39,478 nt of DNA, from assembly GCA_032718475.1 (NCBI GenBank), contig JAUCBJ010006396.1:1-39478 (forward strand), given 5' to 3'. Positions 1 to 12,800 of the stretch are shown piece after piece; the first letter of the stretch is position 1; every line of letters starts with the position of its first letter. The translations under genes were made by a program, and so were the position numbers. This DNA comes from Nemertoderma westbladi. Lineage: Eukaryota; Xenacoelomorpha; Nemertodermatida; Nemertodermatidae. Below the pieces are notes generated by a model that did no database searches, was not told where the DNA came from, and worked only from the letters and a program-made list of their open reading frames with translations.

Positions 1-930
1 CTAGCGTATTAGATACCAGGGTGATGTCATCCGCAGAGTCAGTGTCTGTGATTGTAGTTGCCAGGTATCTACTACTTCTGCGTTCTTGAAGTGTGAACCC
101 CAGATCTTCACCCTCTGTGGCCGTCCCCATTGCATAATCCAGCACAATTACAAATAGTAATAGTGCTAATGTGTCACCTTGCAGTACACCGGCCAGGATT
201 GAGAAAAATTCAGTTTCACCATCTGGTGAGAGTACCTGCACTTCTGTATCACAATATAACAATCCAATGCCAGCAACAATTACTTCTGGTATTTCATAAG
301 TTCTTAGGATTTCAAGCATTTCACCTCTATGGATGGAATCGAATGCCTTCTTGAAGTCTACAAAAGTCATGACTGTGGTGAGATTCTTTGACTTAATTCC
401 TTCAATCAATCTCTGCAGTGCAAGTATCTGAGCTATTGTTGATTTATTTGGTCGAAATCCATTTTGACTCTTACGCAGTAGTTTCTCTATGTGAGGCCTA
501 ATCCTATATAGAATCATTTTATTGTATATTTTGGCAGCTACCACAGGCAGACAGATCCCACGATAGTTTGTTGGTATACAGAGGTCTCCTTTCTTTGGGA
601 GAGGCTTTAGTTGACCTTTAGTCCAAATTGGTGGTGGCTTTTCCCCTTTTAACATCCAGTTGCAAACATTCAAGCACCTCTGTTTTCCATACCTCCACTG
701 GGATTTCATCTAATCCACTCGCTTTATTATTGGACATGCTTTTAATGCTTCTTTGGAGTTCGGCAGGTGTGAAGTCCCCTGTTTCTATAGGTAGTGTCTT
801 GTCATATATTTTCCTTGTAGCACTGACCTCAATGTTTGATGGCTGCCCAAGCAAATTGCTGAAGTGATTTTTCCACTTCCCCACACGTTCTTCAGGACTA
901 TCGGCTTTGAGGCGCCCCTTTGTACAACTT
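1..930 (-). pseudogene. LINE-A reverse transcriptase domain, frameshifted and cut by the window edge
   Basis: Polymerase part of LINE-A. It opens with KNHFSNLLGQ and the KASGLDEIPVEVWK block (about 735-690), which precedes the palm in endonuclease-type LINEs. A one-base frameshift around 670-690 moves the protein out of the first frame. The second frame gives WTKGQLKPLPKKGD (about 625-590), then YRGICLP, QNGFRPNKST (about 470-440), motif A FVDFKKAFDS, motif B and motif C. The domain is otherwise collinear with active relatives, so the copy is only moderately old. The region beyond motif C is outside the window. Confidence 0.82.
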
Positions 931-1147
931 TTCCGACCATATATACCTCATTTACAGTTTGCCAGGTAAGTCTTGATTGTTTCTGTATGTGAGCAGTTGT
1001 AATGGCTTCAATTGCTTAATTGTTAATGTTTTCGGTTGTTGGGTTTTTACTTTGTAGGCTATCTTAAGATCTTCTCTCTTACAAGTAACGTCAGAGTTTT
1101 GCCATGGCACATACTGTTTTCGTTTGGGTTTCTGGGGGATATGCCTC

Positions 1148-1925
1148 TTAGCTGATTCCTTGTTGGCTGTTATTATATTCTGGTATATTGAATCGGTGGA
1201 CTGGTACTTCATCCATTGACTGAAGTGCTTCAAAGCGGTTTTGAACTTCTACTGTGTAAGCATCCTTTACTGCATTGTCAGTTCTGAGTTTCTCCCAGTC
1301 ATAGTTGATTTGATTGCTTGTCCTGGGTTTGCTGGCTCTCAAACTGAGTCTGATCTCTGCAGTCACGATTCTGTGGTGCGAACCAATTAGGTTGAACGAG
1401 CTGTATGCCTCGCATTTGATCATGCTGTTTCTCCACTTTTTGTTTATAAGGATGTATTCCAGTTGTGATTTGGTTCCATTGGGGTATTGAAAGTATAATA
1501 ATAGCTTAACCATAGCATAGTCCAGTCAGATCATCATAAAACTTGACTGCTTGTTCTGGCTCTGAGGCATTGGTTGGATTGTAGCAACATATTACTGTTG
1601 CCTTGGTATTCCCATCAAATGTTGCGATCATAACCCTGGAATTTATAGATTCGATGTTGTTTAGGGTCTTAAGTGCAAATGGGCTTAGCAGAATTCCTAC
1701 TCCACCAATTGATGCATTGGCCGAGTTTCTTACTGCTGAGCTTGTTACAAACGTCCATCCATTTCCAATGTCATTGTACTTCATGGCAGTGTCTTCATGA
1801 CAAATACGATGTTCTTGGATGCAGATGATGTCGATGTTATATTTCATTGCCAGAGGGAATGTAACCCTGTTTGGTATGTGCTTTCAGCGTGCGTGCGTTC
1901 ATTGTAGCAATCTTTAGTGTCTTTT
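1148..1925 (-). pseudogene. LINE-A endonuclease domain, internally deleted
   Basis: Remnant of the apurinic-type endonuclease that nicks target DNA to prime reverse transcription. The N-terminal block is in one frame down to about 1858 and then shifts by one base into the frame containing QEHR, the metal-binding glutamate block. Near 1510 the text jumps from the block ending DDLTG straight to YPNGTKSQLEYILINKK. In the family these blocks are separated by about 60 or more residues that include the catalytic GDFN motif, so that centre appears deleted. The terminal S-D-H triad reads SHH (GSHHRIV). With the central motif missing and the aspartate replaced, the domain cannot be active. Confidence 0.8.
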
Positions 1926-2086
1926 TACATTTCAACAGGTTGGTTCTTCTTTCTTCTGTTCCAGTAGCCGATTTATCGACCCCAGCCTGGTGTACCACTG
2001 AGGGACGCGGTCCTTGTTGAGCCGGGCGACGACCGAGCTGGTATTTCTCCTGGAGGGTTCTTGTATAGGTGAGATAGGCTCTACGT

Positions 2087-2245
2087 GCACCATGTCCTGG
2101 AATATAGTGTCGTCATTCAGGTACCTCCTCCCCTCCCCCAGGGTTTTTTCTAAATATGTTAGTTAAATTTATAAATGAAAATAGCGATTTCTAAATTTTT
2201 CAATTTGTTTAGAAATTGGTCACATAGAGACTAGACTATTAGGAT
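2087..2245. repeat. Dispersed repeat Y, copy 1
   Basis: The stretch beginning ACCATGTCCTGGAATATAGT is nearly repeated at 21360-21390. A C-rich tract follows in both places, then a similar tail: GAAATTGGTCACATAGAGAC here and GAAATTTGAAACATAGATAG at 21466-21485. Both copies lie on the same strand. Here the repeat separates the 5' part of LINE-A copy 1 from LINE-A copy 2. No coding capacity is visible. It may be the end of a larger element or a short non-autonomous one. Confidence 0.5.
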
Positions 2246-2720
2246 TTCAAGCATTTTACCTCTATGGATGGAGTCGAATGCCTTCTTGAAGTCCACAAAA
2301 GTCACGATTGCGGGGAGATGCTTTGTCTTAATTCCTTCAATCAGTCTCCATAGTGCAAGTATCTGAGCTATTGTTGATCTACTTGGTCGAAATCCGTTTT
2401 GGCTCTTATGCAGTTAGTTTCTCTATGTCTCTTAGCACTCCTGTTTTCCATACCTCCGCTGGGATTTCATGTAATCCACTCGCTTTATGATTGGACATGC
2501 TTTCAATGCTTCTTTGGAGTTCCCTGTTTCTATAGGTAGTGTCTTGTCATATATTTTCCTTGTAGGGTTGACCTCGTCGTTTGTCAAGTTGCTGAACTCT
2601 TTCCAATAGCAAGTTTTTCTTTCCAATTTCCAACACGTTCTTCGGGTCAGGACTATCAGCTTTGAGGCGCCCCTTAGCACAACTTTTCAGACCAGATACC
2701 CCATTTACAGTTTGCCAGGT
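2246..2720 (-). mobile_element. LINE-A copy 2, truncated and internally deleted
   Basis: A diverged second copy of the LINE-A polymerase region in the same orientation as copy 1. It matches copy 1 from about base 302 to base 967. It keeps the motif A region (about 2275-2305) and the KIYDKTLPIET block (about 2530-2565). About 170-190 bases between the equivalents of 497 and 683 are missing, with a second smaller gap near 2520. The left edge falls against repeat Y; the right edge fades near the GTTTGCCAGGTAA junction. It is not functional. Confidence 0.8.
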
Positions 2721-3563
2721 AAATTAATAGGTTTAATAATGTGCTATAGTTAATAAGTAGTGTCGCCATTATTATCCATTATTATTGTCTATTATAATTT
2801 ATACGAATTCTATAGTATGGGGGTGGGAAGCGGAAGGGGGAGGGGTGGCTAAGATTATTTGAATATTTGAATGGGAGAATCTTTTTTTAGGCTCGTTAGC
2901 CAAGGAATGCCTGTTCACCACCATGGGTGATCTTCCACAGTAAACCCCTTCCACTTATTTGAATATTTATTACATCGGTAGTCATTTATAGATGGCGTAC
3001 TAAACTAGCAGCTTTATATATGATGTATATAACGTAACATCCGTGTTTGCAATAGTATTTAAACTGAGTTTTATAACTAAATCGTTATTAAGTCTCACCT
3101 TTGGTGACGTCATCTACTCTCGGAAATTTCGTGGTGTCGTGACCGCCAGAGATCGAAAACCCGAACTTCTTTTCAGTTTTTGTCATGTTGAGAGAAACAA
3201 CAGTCTCGACACCCTGTACGGGATAAAAAGCAATTATAATAGACATCGCTATGAACTGGACAACAATTATTTATGTACCGATTATAAACTCATTATTTTG
3301 CCCTCATTTAATAACAACGGACATAAAACACACAACGTATTTCTCACCTGATTATAGGATATCCGTTTCATAGAAGTCAGTTGACCAGACTTTATTGGCA
3401 CTGCGACTCCGTTCAACATGTTGGAATGTAGTTGACCCTGAGTTGGGTAACTAACACGAACGTCACCATTCTGTAGAAAAAAAAACGCATTAAGAAAATT
3501 AAGAAAAGAAGCCAACAGTAAGAAAAGTTGTAGAAGTATCATCATACCAAAATTCGGGATGTA
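2721..3563. other. Intergenic, no gene recognised
   Basis: AT-rich single-copy-looking sequence with a G-rich patch at 2818-2850. A plus-strand frame of 102 codons (3043-3351) resembles nothing I know and lacks convincing exon signals. It contains a perfect cAMP-response-type octamer TGACGTCA at 3105-3112, which may be chance. Confidence 0.4.
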
Positions 3564-3733
3564 GGACAATTCGGTCCCAGACAATTCGGTCCGGACAATT
3601 CGGTCCCGGACAATTCGATAGCGGACAATTCGGTCCCAAAACACTAAATAAACGGGACCGAATTGTCCGGGATCGAATTGTCCTAGGACCGAATTGTCCG
3701 GGCCCGAATTGTCCGGGACCGAATTGTCCGGTT
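3564..3733. repeat. Inverted pair of GACAATTCGG tandem repeats (foldback)
   Basis: The left half (about 3564-3640) is a run of units like GGACAATTCGGTCCC. After a short A-rich spacer (about 3638-3650) the right half (3651-3733) carries the same units in reverse complement, GGGACCGAATTGTCC. Together they can form a stem of roughly 75 bp with a loop of about 15 bases. Each unit is itself close to palindromic around GAATTGTC/GACAATTC. Long open frames on the minus strand here are by-products of the repeat. Confidence 0.85.
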
Positions 3734-3744
3734 TCTGATAGCAA

Positions 3745-4055
3745 CTTTTTTTTTGATATTGGTGAATGTTCTAGAACATTAGTAGATATATTTTATTATG
3801 GTAGCTAGTGTTTTTCTACTAGCTAGAATTTTTTGAAATTTTAAAAATACTGTATTTTTATTATTTTTGTTATTGGTAAGTGTTCGAGAACATTATTATT
3901 ATATATTATTTATTAAGGTGTAGCTAGTGTTTTTTTTACTAGCTAGCATTTTCTTGAAATTATAAAAACACTTGTGAAAACATTGATATTTCAGAATTAG
4001 GCTTAAACTGTTGCTGATTATATTAATTACCAAAAATATTGATGATATTATAACA
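3745..4055 (+). repeat. Dispersed repeat Z, copy 1 (two tandem units plus tail)
   Basis: Two imperfect units begin at about 3757 and 3870. Each contains ATTGGTGAATGTTC, GAACATTA and GTAGCTAGTGTTTTT followed by ACTAGCTAG. A shared tail with ATTGATATTTCAG and TTAAACTGTTG follows. The same blocks in the same order occur at 37715-37890, so this is a dispersed element, not local slippage. The GCTAGTG/ACTAGCTAG part is itself a short inverted repeat. Possibly a MITE-like element; its ends are not defined. Confidence 0.7.
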
Positions 4056-6070
4056 GTCCCTGAATGAGATCCAGCTATTATCTAAGATAATAATTTAGGC
4101 TTGTTACCAACTAACACGTTCGTGGGGCCATCGCGCAGGACGAGGCTCAGTTATTAGATACATATTAAAATTGAGCAATTCTATCCCAAAATCGGTACTT
4201 AAGAAATTTAAATAAATAAAAAAATTTAACCAAACCGCCTATAAGAATAAATCAAAGAAGAAAGGAAAGTTCCCCTTACCTTATGCCGATAGTATTGATA
4301 CTGAAATATTAATTTATCATGCCAATGCTCAACGAAATTATTTAGCTAATATCTAAAGAATCACCATTAAATTCAGCCAATCAGTGTGCTAGATAGAGCA
4401 AGCTCAGTGGGAGGATGATTGGAATGTTTCCCATCTAATAGGCAATATCAAGAATGCCAAGGAATGATGAGACTGGAAGTATAGAGTGATGGAATGCATT
4501 TTAACTTAATTACGTTTAGATAAATTAAAAACACATTTCTTAAAGCAAATCTCTTGAACTAATTAAAAACTATAATGGAATGGTGTATGGGGATTACAGC
4601 TGTATAACTTTTAAGTATAATTATTTAAGTCTTATACTAGAAAATAATTAATATCCTTTAAGGAGGCAGGTTGAAATGGATGTTTTTACCCTAATCAACT
4701 TCCTAACTATCTTTAGCTAATTAACTAATTAACTGCTATTATCTTAGCTTCTCGAAGGCCACACGGAAATTCAACTTGGAAAATTTATAAACTTTGGCCA
4801 GACTACATGTGTACCAAGTTTGGTTAAATTTCATTAACATTTGGCTGAGTTATTAACGTTTAAAATTGGACACAACAGAACAACAGATCGACAGAACAAC
4901 AGATCGACAGACACACCAATTGAGTTAGTGGTACCTGTATGCTAAGCTCGCTTACTTTCGTCGCTCGCCCCACAACACATATACATACATACGCAATATA
5001 TATAAAAAAAATCAGTATCAATATAATACAAATACCAAAATATAAATAACTTACCATTTTATATATCGTTTTATCAGAGCGAGATAAACTAACATATCTT
5101 CTCAATATTCCTCATTATAAGTTTTCAAATATAAATAGATTTGTTCTAAAATAATTACTGCACAATGCCCTATATTCCTATTGCCTATAAATAATACCAG
5201 GCTGATGAGTACAGGTATCCATGGTTACTGACTTTGTATATCGGGACTTTTTTGAGAAACTAGGTACTTAATCGCATTCGGTGAGTTACTTAAGTGTTAT
5301 TTTATATTTCTTAGAGGCTGTAACTGCCGTACTGTGTAAATAATAAAACAAGGGTCAGTAAGTTAAGTAGGATGGCTAGATGTAGACCTACTCTAACTCT
5401 AGCAACCAACAATCCTGTATATTATAATATATATCACCAGATTTTAGAAATATATAAATTTGAAGTGATATAAATAAAATCCCCAGAGTAATAATATAAT
5501 GGAAAAAAATATGAATTCCATTCCATAGGAGAGATTTCCCAACAAAGAGAAAGAGAAATGGGAATTGATTGGTTATAAATGACAATGAAATGACCAGAGC
5601 ATTGATGGAGTTGGTGCAAAATCAATAACAACAACTTCCATCGATCTGAAACAACAGCCAATTATTTACCAATTGCTACTTATCTAAAGCGGTTCTAATC
5701 AATGTCCAGTAGTGGGTACCGGTACCGTATGCCGTTTAGCACAGAAAAGAATGCGGCATTCACAACATCGATGATTATGATTGAAGGATTGAACAATAAT
5801 TAATTAACTAAACTGGTAACGACTTACTATAATATAATTATTATTCTAAAGAATCACAACAACTGATTACTGGATTGTTTACTGAAATTCGATATAATCA
5901 AAACATTTCCAAACTGGTAACTGACATTGAAATAAAGCAAAATAGACGAAATGTTGATAAATTGTTAGCCAATCATCAATACTAACATACCATAGAACCT
6001 AACTAATCCATCGTATATAACAGCTAGTATAACTTCCGGTACCTTTGCTAGTGAGTACAGTAGTAAGGCA
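4056..6070. other. Intergenic, no gene recognised
   Basis: AT-rich sequence without a recognisable gene. A short tandem pair of ACAGAACAACAGATCG lies at about 4866-4905. The segment from about 4790 to 4970 reads like the 3' part of an old retroelement, but no coding remnant supports that. Minus-strand open frames at 4860-5661 are rich in Phe, Ile and Tyr because of AT content. Confidence 0.4.
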
Positions 6071-6113
6071 GGGGGTGGGTGGGTGGGTGGGTGGGGGGGG
6101 GGGGGGGGGGGGG
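6071..6113 (+). repeat. G-rich tract (GGGT)n passing into poly-G
   Basis: Four GGGT-type units followed by an uninterrupted run of about 20 G. Four or more G-runs of three with one-base spacers satisfy the usual G-quadruplex pattern on the plus strand. Homopolymer length may be unreliable from sequencing. Confidence 0.85.
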
Positions 6114-6845
6114 ATTGAGAATTCTAATATTTACAGTAAATAGTACATTTATAAATCATAACTGAAATATTACACAATATTATTTCTAATTATTATTAAG
6201 CAGTTAATACAACTGATAGTTTTAACCTAATTCATTAAATTGTAAAAGCTATACATTATATAATCTTCTTATAAATACATATAAATAACTAGAATATCAT
6301 TGAAATCAATTAAAATAATTAAAATTCTACATCCCGGTGGGTGGACGGGACAGTGAGTATTACAGATTATAGACTCCGGCAGTAAATTAAATACAAATAA
6401 AAATACATAATACGCAGCACATAAAAATAGTATAAGCATGATAAGTTTGTACATTCCAAAGCAGTTAGCATTAACCAATTGCGGGTCTAGGGAGGGAATT
6501 GTTTATATTAGCATAGCAGTGAATGGTACACAGGATAGCTATACTACAGTACAGTAACATCTGGTGCACTGCGGGCTGTCATTAGTGGATGATTGAGAAC
6601 GCTGCGTTACAATGCGCACCCATTAGATTATAGTGGAATATAGATACGTTTAATGCTTACACTTACTTACTATACTAGAAAGGAAGGTTGGGTTACATGC
6701 CGTTTCATCCGGTAATATTCCGTACCGGGTCACCGATTTTAAAGCCGTTTCGTCACCCGAACTGACAAATGAACACAACAAGTGGTGAAATCGAAACCAA
6801 ATAGATTATTGGGGAAAACAAGACATCCCCATTGGTTAATATCTG
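6114..6845. other. Intergenic, left flank of the 32-bp minisatellite
   Basis: AT-rich sequence with no recognisable gene or element. It ends in single-copy sequence (AAGACATCCCCATTGG, near 6820) before the first TGGTATTCCAGTAGCC unit. Confidence 0.4.
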
Positions 6846-9800
6846 CTACTGGTATTCCAGTAGCCCTGCTACAGTACAACACTACCTGGTATTCCAGTAG
6901 CCCTGCTACTACACTGCCTGGTATTCCAGTAGCCATGCTACACTACACTACCTGGTATTCTAGTAGTCCTGCTATAGTACAACACTGCCTGGTATTCCAG
7001 TAGCCCTTCTACTATACACTACCTGGTATTCCAGTAGCCCTGCTACACTACACTACCTGGTATTCTAGTAGCCCTGCTACTACTACTACACTACCTGGTA
7101 TTCCAGTAGCCCTTCTACTACACTACCAGGTGTTCCAGTAGCCCTGCTACTACTACTACACTACCTGGTATTCCAGTAGCCCTGCTTCTACACTACCTGG
7201 TATTCCAGTAGCCCTGCTACTACACTACCTGGTATTCCAGTAGCCCTGCTACTACACTACCTGGTATTCCAGTAGCCCTGCTACTACTACTACACTACCT
7301 GGTATTCCAGTAGCCCTGCTACTACTACTACACTACCTGGTATTCCAGTAGCCCTGCTACTACACTACCTGGTATTCCAGTAGCCCTGCTACTACACTAC
7401 CTGGTATTCCAGTAGCCCTGCTACTACACTACCTGGTATTCCAGTACCCCTGCTACTACACTACCTGGTATTCCAGTAGCCCTGCTACAGTACAAAACTA
7501 CCTTGTATTCCAGTAGCCCTGCTTCTACACTACCTGGTATTCCAGTAGCCCTGCTTCTACACTACCTGGTATTCCAGTAGCCCTGCTACTACACTACCTG
7601 GTATTCCAGTAGCCCTGCTACTACACTACCTGGTATTCCAGTACCCCTGCTACTACACTACCTGGTATTCCAGTAGCCCTGCTACTACACTACCTGGTAT
7701 TCCAGTAGCCCTGCTACTACACTACCTGGTATTCCAGTAGCCCTGCTACTACACTACCTGGTATTCCAGTAGCCCTGCTACTACACTACCTGGTATTCCA
7801 GTAGCCCTGCTACTACACTACCTGGTATTCCAGTAGCCCTGCTACAGTACAAAACTACCTTGTATTCCAGTAGCCCTGCTTCTACACTACCTGGTATTCC
7901 AGTAGCCCTGCTACTACACTACCTGGTATTCCAGTAGCCCTGCTACTACTACTACACTAATGGTATTCCAGTAGCCCTGCTACACTTCACTACATGGTAT
8001 TCCAGTAGCCCTGCTACTACACTACCTGGTATTCCAGTAGCCCTGCTACTACACTACCTGGTATTCCAGTAGCCCTGCTACTACACTACCTGGTATTCCA
8101 GTAGCCCTTCTACTACACTACCTGGTATTCCAGTACCCCTGCTACTACACTACCTGGTATTCCAGTAGCCCTGCTACTACACTACCTGGTATTCCAGTAG
8201 CCCTTCTACTACACTACCTGGTATTCCAGTACCCCTGCTACTACACTACCTGGTATTCCAGTAGCCCTGCTACTACACTACCTGGTATTCCAGTAGCCCT
8301 GCTACAGTACAAAACTACCTTGTATTCCAGTAGCCCTGCTTCTACACTACCTGGTATTCCAGTAGCCCTGCTACTACACTACCTGGTATTCCAGTAGCCC
8401 TGCTACTACTACTACACTAATGGTATTCCAGTAGCCCTGCTATACTTCACTACCTGGTATTCCAGTAGCCCTGCTACTACACTACCTGGTATTCCAGTAG
8501 CCCTGCTACTACACTACCTGGTATTCCAGTAGCCCTGCTACTACACTACCTGGTATTCCAGTAGCCCTTCTACTACACTACCTGGTATTCCAGTACCCCT
8601 GCTACTACACTACCTGGTATTCCAGTAGCCCTTCTACTACACTACCTGGTATTCCAGTAGCCCTGCTACAGTACAAACTACCTTGTATTCCAGTAGCCCT
8701 GCTTCTACACTACCTGGTATTCCAGTAGCCCTGCTACTACACTACCTGGTATTCCAGTAGCCCTTCTACTACACTACCTGGTATTCCAGTACCCCTGCTA
8801 CTACACTACCTGGTATTCCAGTAGCCCTGCTACTACACTACCTGGTATTCCAGTGGCCCTGCTACTACACTACCTGGTATTCCAGTAGCCCTGCTACTAC
8901 ACTACCTGGTATTCCAGTAGCCCTTCTACTACACTACCTGGTATTCCAGTACCCCTGCTACTACACTACCTGGTATTCCAGTAGCCCTGCTACTACACTA
9001 CCTGGTATTCCAGTGGCCCTGCTACTACACTACCTGGTATTCCAGTAGCCCTGCTACTACACTACCTGGTATTCCAGTACCCCTGCTACTACACTACCTG
9101 GTATTCCAGTAGCCCTGCTACTACACTACCTGGTATTCCAGTAGCCCTTCTACTACACTACCTGGTATTCCAGTACCCCTGCTACTACACTACCTGGTAT
9201 TCCAGTGGCCCTGCTACTACACTACCTGGTATTCCAGTGGCCCTGCTACTACACTACCTGGTATTCCAGTACCCCTGCTACTACACTACCTGGTATTCCA
9301 GTACCCCTGCTACTACACTACCTGGTATTCCAGTGGCCCTGCTACTACACTACCTGGTATTCCAGTAGCCCTGCTACTACACTACCTGGTATTCCAGTAG
9401 CCATGCTACTACACTACCTGGTATTCCAGTACCCCTGCTACTACACTACCTGGTATTCCAGTAGCCCTGCTACTACACTACCTGGTATTCCAGTAGCCCT
9501 TCTACTACACTACCTGGTATTCCAGTACCCCTGCTACTACACTACCTGGTATTCCAGTAGCCCTGCTACTACACTACCTGGTATTCCAGTGGCCCTGCTA
9601 CTTCACTACCTGGTATTCCAGTACCCCTGCTACTACACTACCTGGTATTCCAGTAGCCCTGCTACTACACTACCTGGTATTCCAGTACCCCTGCTACTAC
9701 TACTACACTACCTGGTATTCCAGTAGCCCTGCTACTACACTACCTGGTATTCCAGTAGCCCTGCTACTACACTACCTGGTATTCCAGTAGCCCTGCTACT

Positions 9801-12800
9801 ACACTACCTGGTATTCCAGTAGCCCTGCTACTACACTACCTGGTATTCCAGTACCCCTGCTACTACTACTACACTACCTGGTATTCCAGTAGCCCTGCTA
9901 CTACACTACCTGGTATTCCAGTAGCCCTGCTACTACACTACCTGGTATTCCAGTGGCCCTGCTACTTCACTACCTGGTATTCCAGTACCCCTGCTACTAC
10001 ACTACCTGGTATTCCAGTAGCCCTGCTACTACACTACCTGGTATTCCAGTAGCCCTGCTACTACACTACCTGGTATTCCAGTAGCCCTGCTACAGTACAA
10101 AACTACCTTGTATTCCAGTAGCCCTGCTTCTACACTACCTGGTATTCCAGTAGCCCTGCTACTACACTACCTGGTATTCCAGTAGCCCTTCTACTACACT
10201 ACCTGGTATTCCAGTACCCCTGCTACTACACTACCTGGTATTCCAGTAGCCCTGCTACTACACTACCTGGTATTCCAGTAGCCCTGCTACAGTACAAAAC
10301 TACCTTGTATTCCAGTAGCCCTGCTTCTACACTACCTGGTATTCCAGTAGCCCTGCTACTACACTACCTGGTATTCCAGTGGCCCTGCTACTACACTACC
10401 TGGTATTCCAGTAGCCCTGCTACAGTACAAAACTACCTTGTATTCCAGTAGCCCTGCTTCTACACTACCTGGTATTCCAGTAGCCCTGCAACTACACTAC
10501 CTGGTATTCCAGTAGCCCTGCTACTACTACTACACTAATGGTATTCCAGTAGCCCTGCTACACTTCACTACATGGTATTCCAGTAGCCCTGCTACTACAC
10601 TACCTGGTATTCCAGTAGCCCTGCTACTACACTACCTGGTATTCCAGTAGCCCTGCTACTACACTACCTGGTATTCCAGTAGCCCTGCTACAGTACAAAA
10701 CTACCTTGTATTCCAGTAGCCCTGCTTCTACACTACCTGGTATTCCAGTAGCCCTGCTACTACACTACCTGGTATTCCAGTAGCCCTGCTACTACTACTA
10801 CACTAATGGTATTCCAGTAGCCCTGCTACACTTCACTACATGGTATTCCAGTAGCCCTGCTACTACACTACCTGGTATTCCAGTAGCCCTGCTACTACAC
10901 TACCTGGTATTCCAGTAGCCCTGCTACTACACTACCTGGTATTCCAGTAGCCCTTCTACTACACTACCTGGTATTCCAGTACCCCTGCTACTACACTACC
11001 TGGTATTCCAGTAGCCCTTCTACTACACTACCTGGTATTCCAGTAGCCCTGCTACAGTACAAAACTACCTTGTATTCCAGTAGCCCTGCTTCTACACTAC
11101 CTGGTATTCCAGTAGCCCTGCTACTACACTACCTGGTATTCCAGTAGCCCTTCTACTACACTACCTGGTATTCCAGTACCCCTGCTACTACACTACCTGG
11201 TATTCCAGTAGCCCTGCTACTACACTACCTGGTATTCCAGTGGCCCTGCTACTACACTACCTGGTATTCCAGTAGCCCTGCTACTACACTACCTGGTATT
11301 CCAGTAGCCCTTCTACTACACTACCTGGTATTCCAGTACCCCTGCTACTACACTACCTGGTATTCCAGTAGCCCTGCTACTACACTACCTGGTATTCCAG
11401 TGGCCCTGCTACTACACTACCTGGTATTCCAGTAGCCCTGCTACTACACTACCTGGTATTCCAGTACCCCTGCTACTACACTACCTGGTATTCCAGTAGC
11501 CCTGCTACTACACTACCTGGTATTCCAGTAGCCCTTCTACTACACTACCTGGTATTCCAGTACCCCTGCTACTACACTACCTGGTATTCCAGTGGCCCTG
11601 CTACTACACTACCTGGTATTCCAGTGGCCCTGCTACTACACTACCTGGTATTCCAGTACCCCTGCTACTACACTACCTGGTATTCCAGTACCCCTGCTAC
11701 TACACTACCTGGTATTCCAGTGGCCCTGCTACTACACTACCTGGTATTCCAGTACCCCTGCTACTACACTACCTGGTATTCCAGTGGCCCTGCTACTACA
11801 CTACCTGGTATTCCAGTGGCCCTGCTACTACACTACCTGGTATTCCAGTACCCCTGCTACTACACTACCTGGTATTCCAGTACCCCTGCTACTACACTAC
11901 CTGGTATTCCAGTACCCCTGCTACTACACTACCTGGTATTCCAGTAGCCCTGCTACTACACTACCTGGTATTCCAGTACCCCTGCTACTACACTACCTGG
12001 TATTCCAGTAGCCCTGCTACTACACTACCTGGTATTCCAGTAGCCCTTCTACTACACTACCTGGTATTCCAGTACCCCTGCTACTACACTACCTGGTATT
12101 CCAGTGGCCCTGCTACTACACTACCTGGTATTCCAGTGGCCCTGCTACTACACTACCTGGTATTCCAGTACCCCTGCTACTACACTACCTGGTATTCCAG
12201 TACCCCTGCTACTACACTACCTGGTATTCCAGTGGCCCTGCTACTACACTATCTGGTATTCCAGTACCCCTGCTACTACACTACCTGGTATTCCAGTAGC
12301 CCTGCTACTACACTACCTGGTATTCCAGTAGCCCTTCTACTACACTACCTGGTATTCCAGTACCCCTGCTACTACACTACCTGGTATTCCAGTAGCCCTG
12401 CTACTACACTACCTGGTATTCCAGTGGCCCTGCTACTTCACTACCTGGTATTCCAGTACCCCTGCTACTACACTACCTGGTATTCCAGTAGCCCTGCTAC
12501 TACACTACTTGGTATTCCAGTACCCCTGCTACTACTACTACACTACCTGGTATTCCAGTAGCCCTGCTACTACACTACCTGGTATTCCAGTAGCCCTGCT
12601 ACTACACTACCTGGTATTCCAGTAGCCCTGCTACTACACTACCTGGTATTCCAGTACCCCTGCTACTACTACTACACTACCTGGTATTCCAGTAGCCCTG
12701 CTACTACACTACCTGGTATTCCAGTAGCCCTGCTACTACACTACCTGGTATTCCAGTACCCCTGCTACTACACTACCTGGTATTCCAGTAGCCCTGCTAC

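Larger units (their letters stand above)
1..2095 (-). mobile_element. LINE-A copy 1, decayed non-LTR retrotransposon (RTE-like), 3' end outside the window
   Basis: A minus-strand element with an APE-type endonuclease followed by a reverse transcriptase, the order used by target-primed retrotransposons. Reading leftward there is a basic leader (about 2100-1920), the endonuclease start KIATMNARTL (about 1915-1885), IICIQEHR (about 1825), a connecting region (1233-952), then the fingers and palm of the polymerase. Motif A reads FVDFKKAFDS (about 338-368), motif B GVLQGDTLA (about 166-195) and motif C DSADDI (22-39), where FADD is usual. The thumb and 3' end lie left of base 1. The reading frame is broken several times, so the copy is dead. 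Domain order and motifs are seen directly. Placement in the RTE group is an inference, and other endonuclease-bearing clades are possible. Confidence 0.85.

Noticed and set aside
2918-2945. Strong Kozak-like ACCACCATGGG start at about 2922
   Set aside because: The frame stops after six codons and no splice donor or downstream exon is evident.
3043-3351. 102-codon plus-strand frame as a gene
   Set aside because: No recognisable similarity, no flanking exon signals, and a length that can occur by chance.
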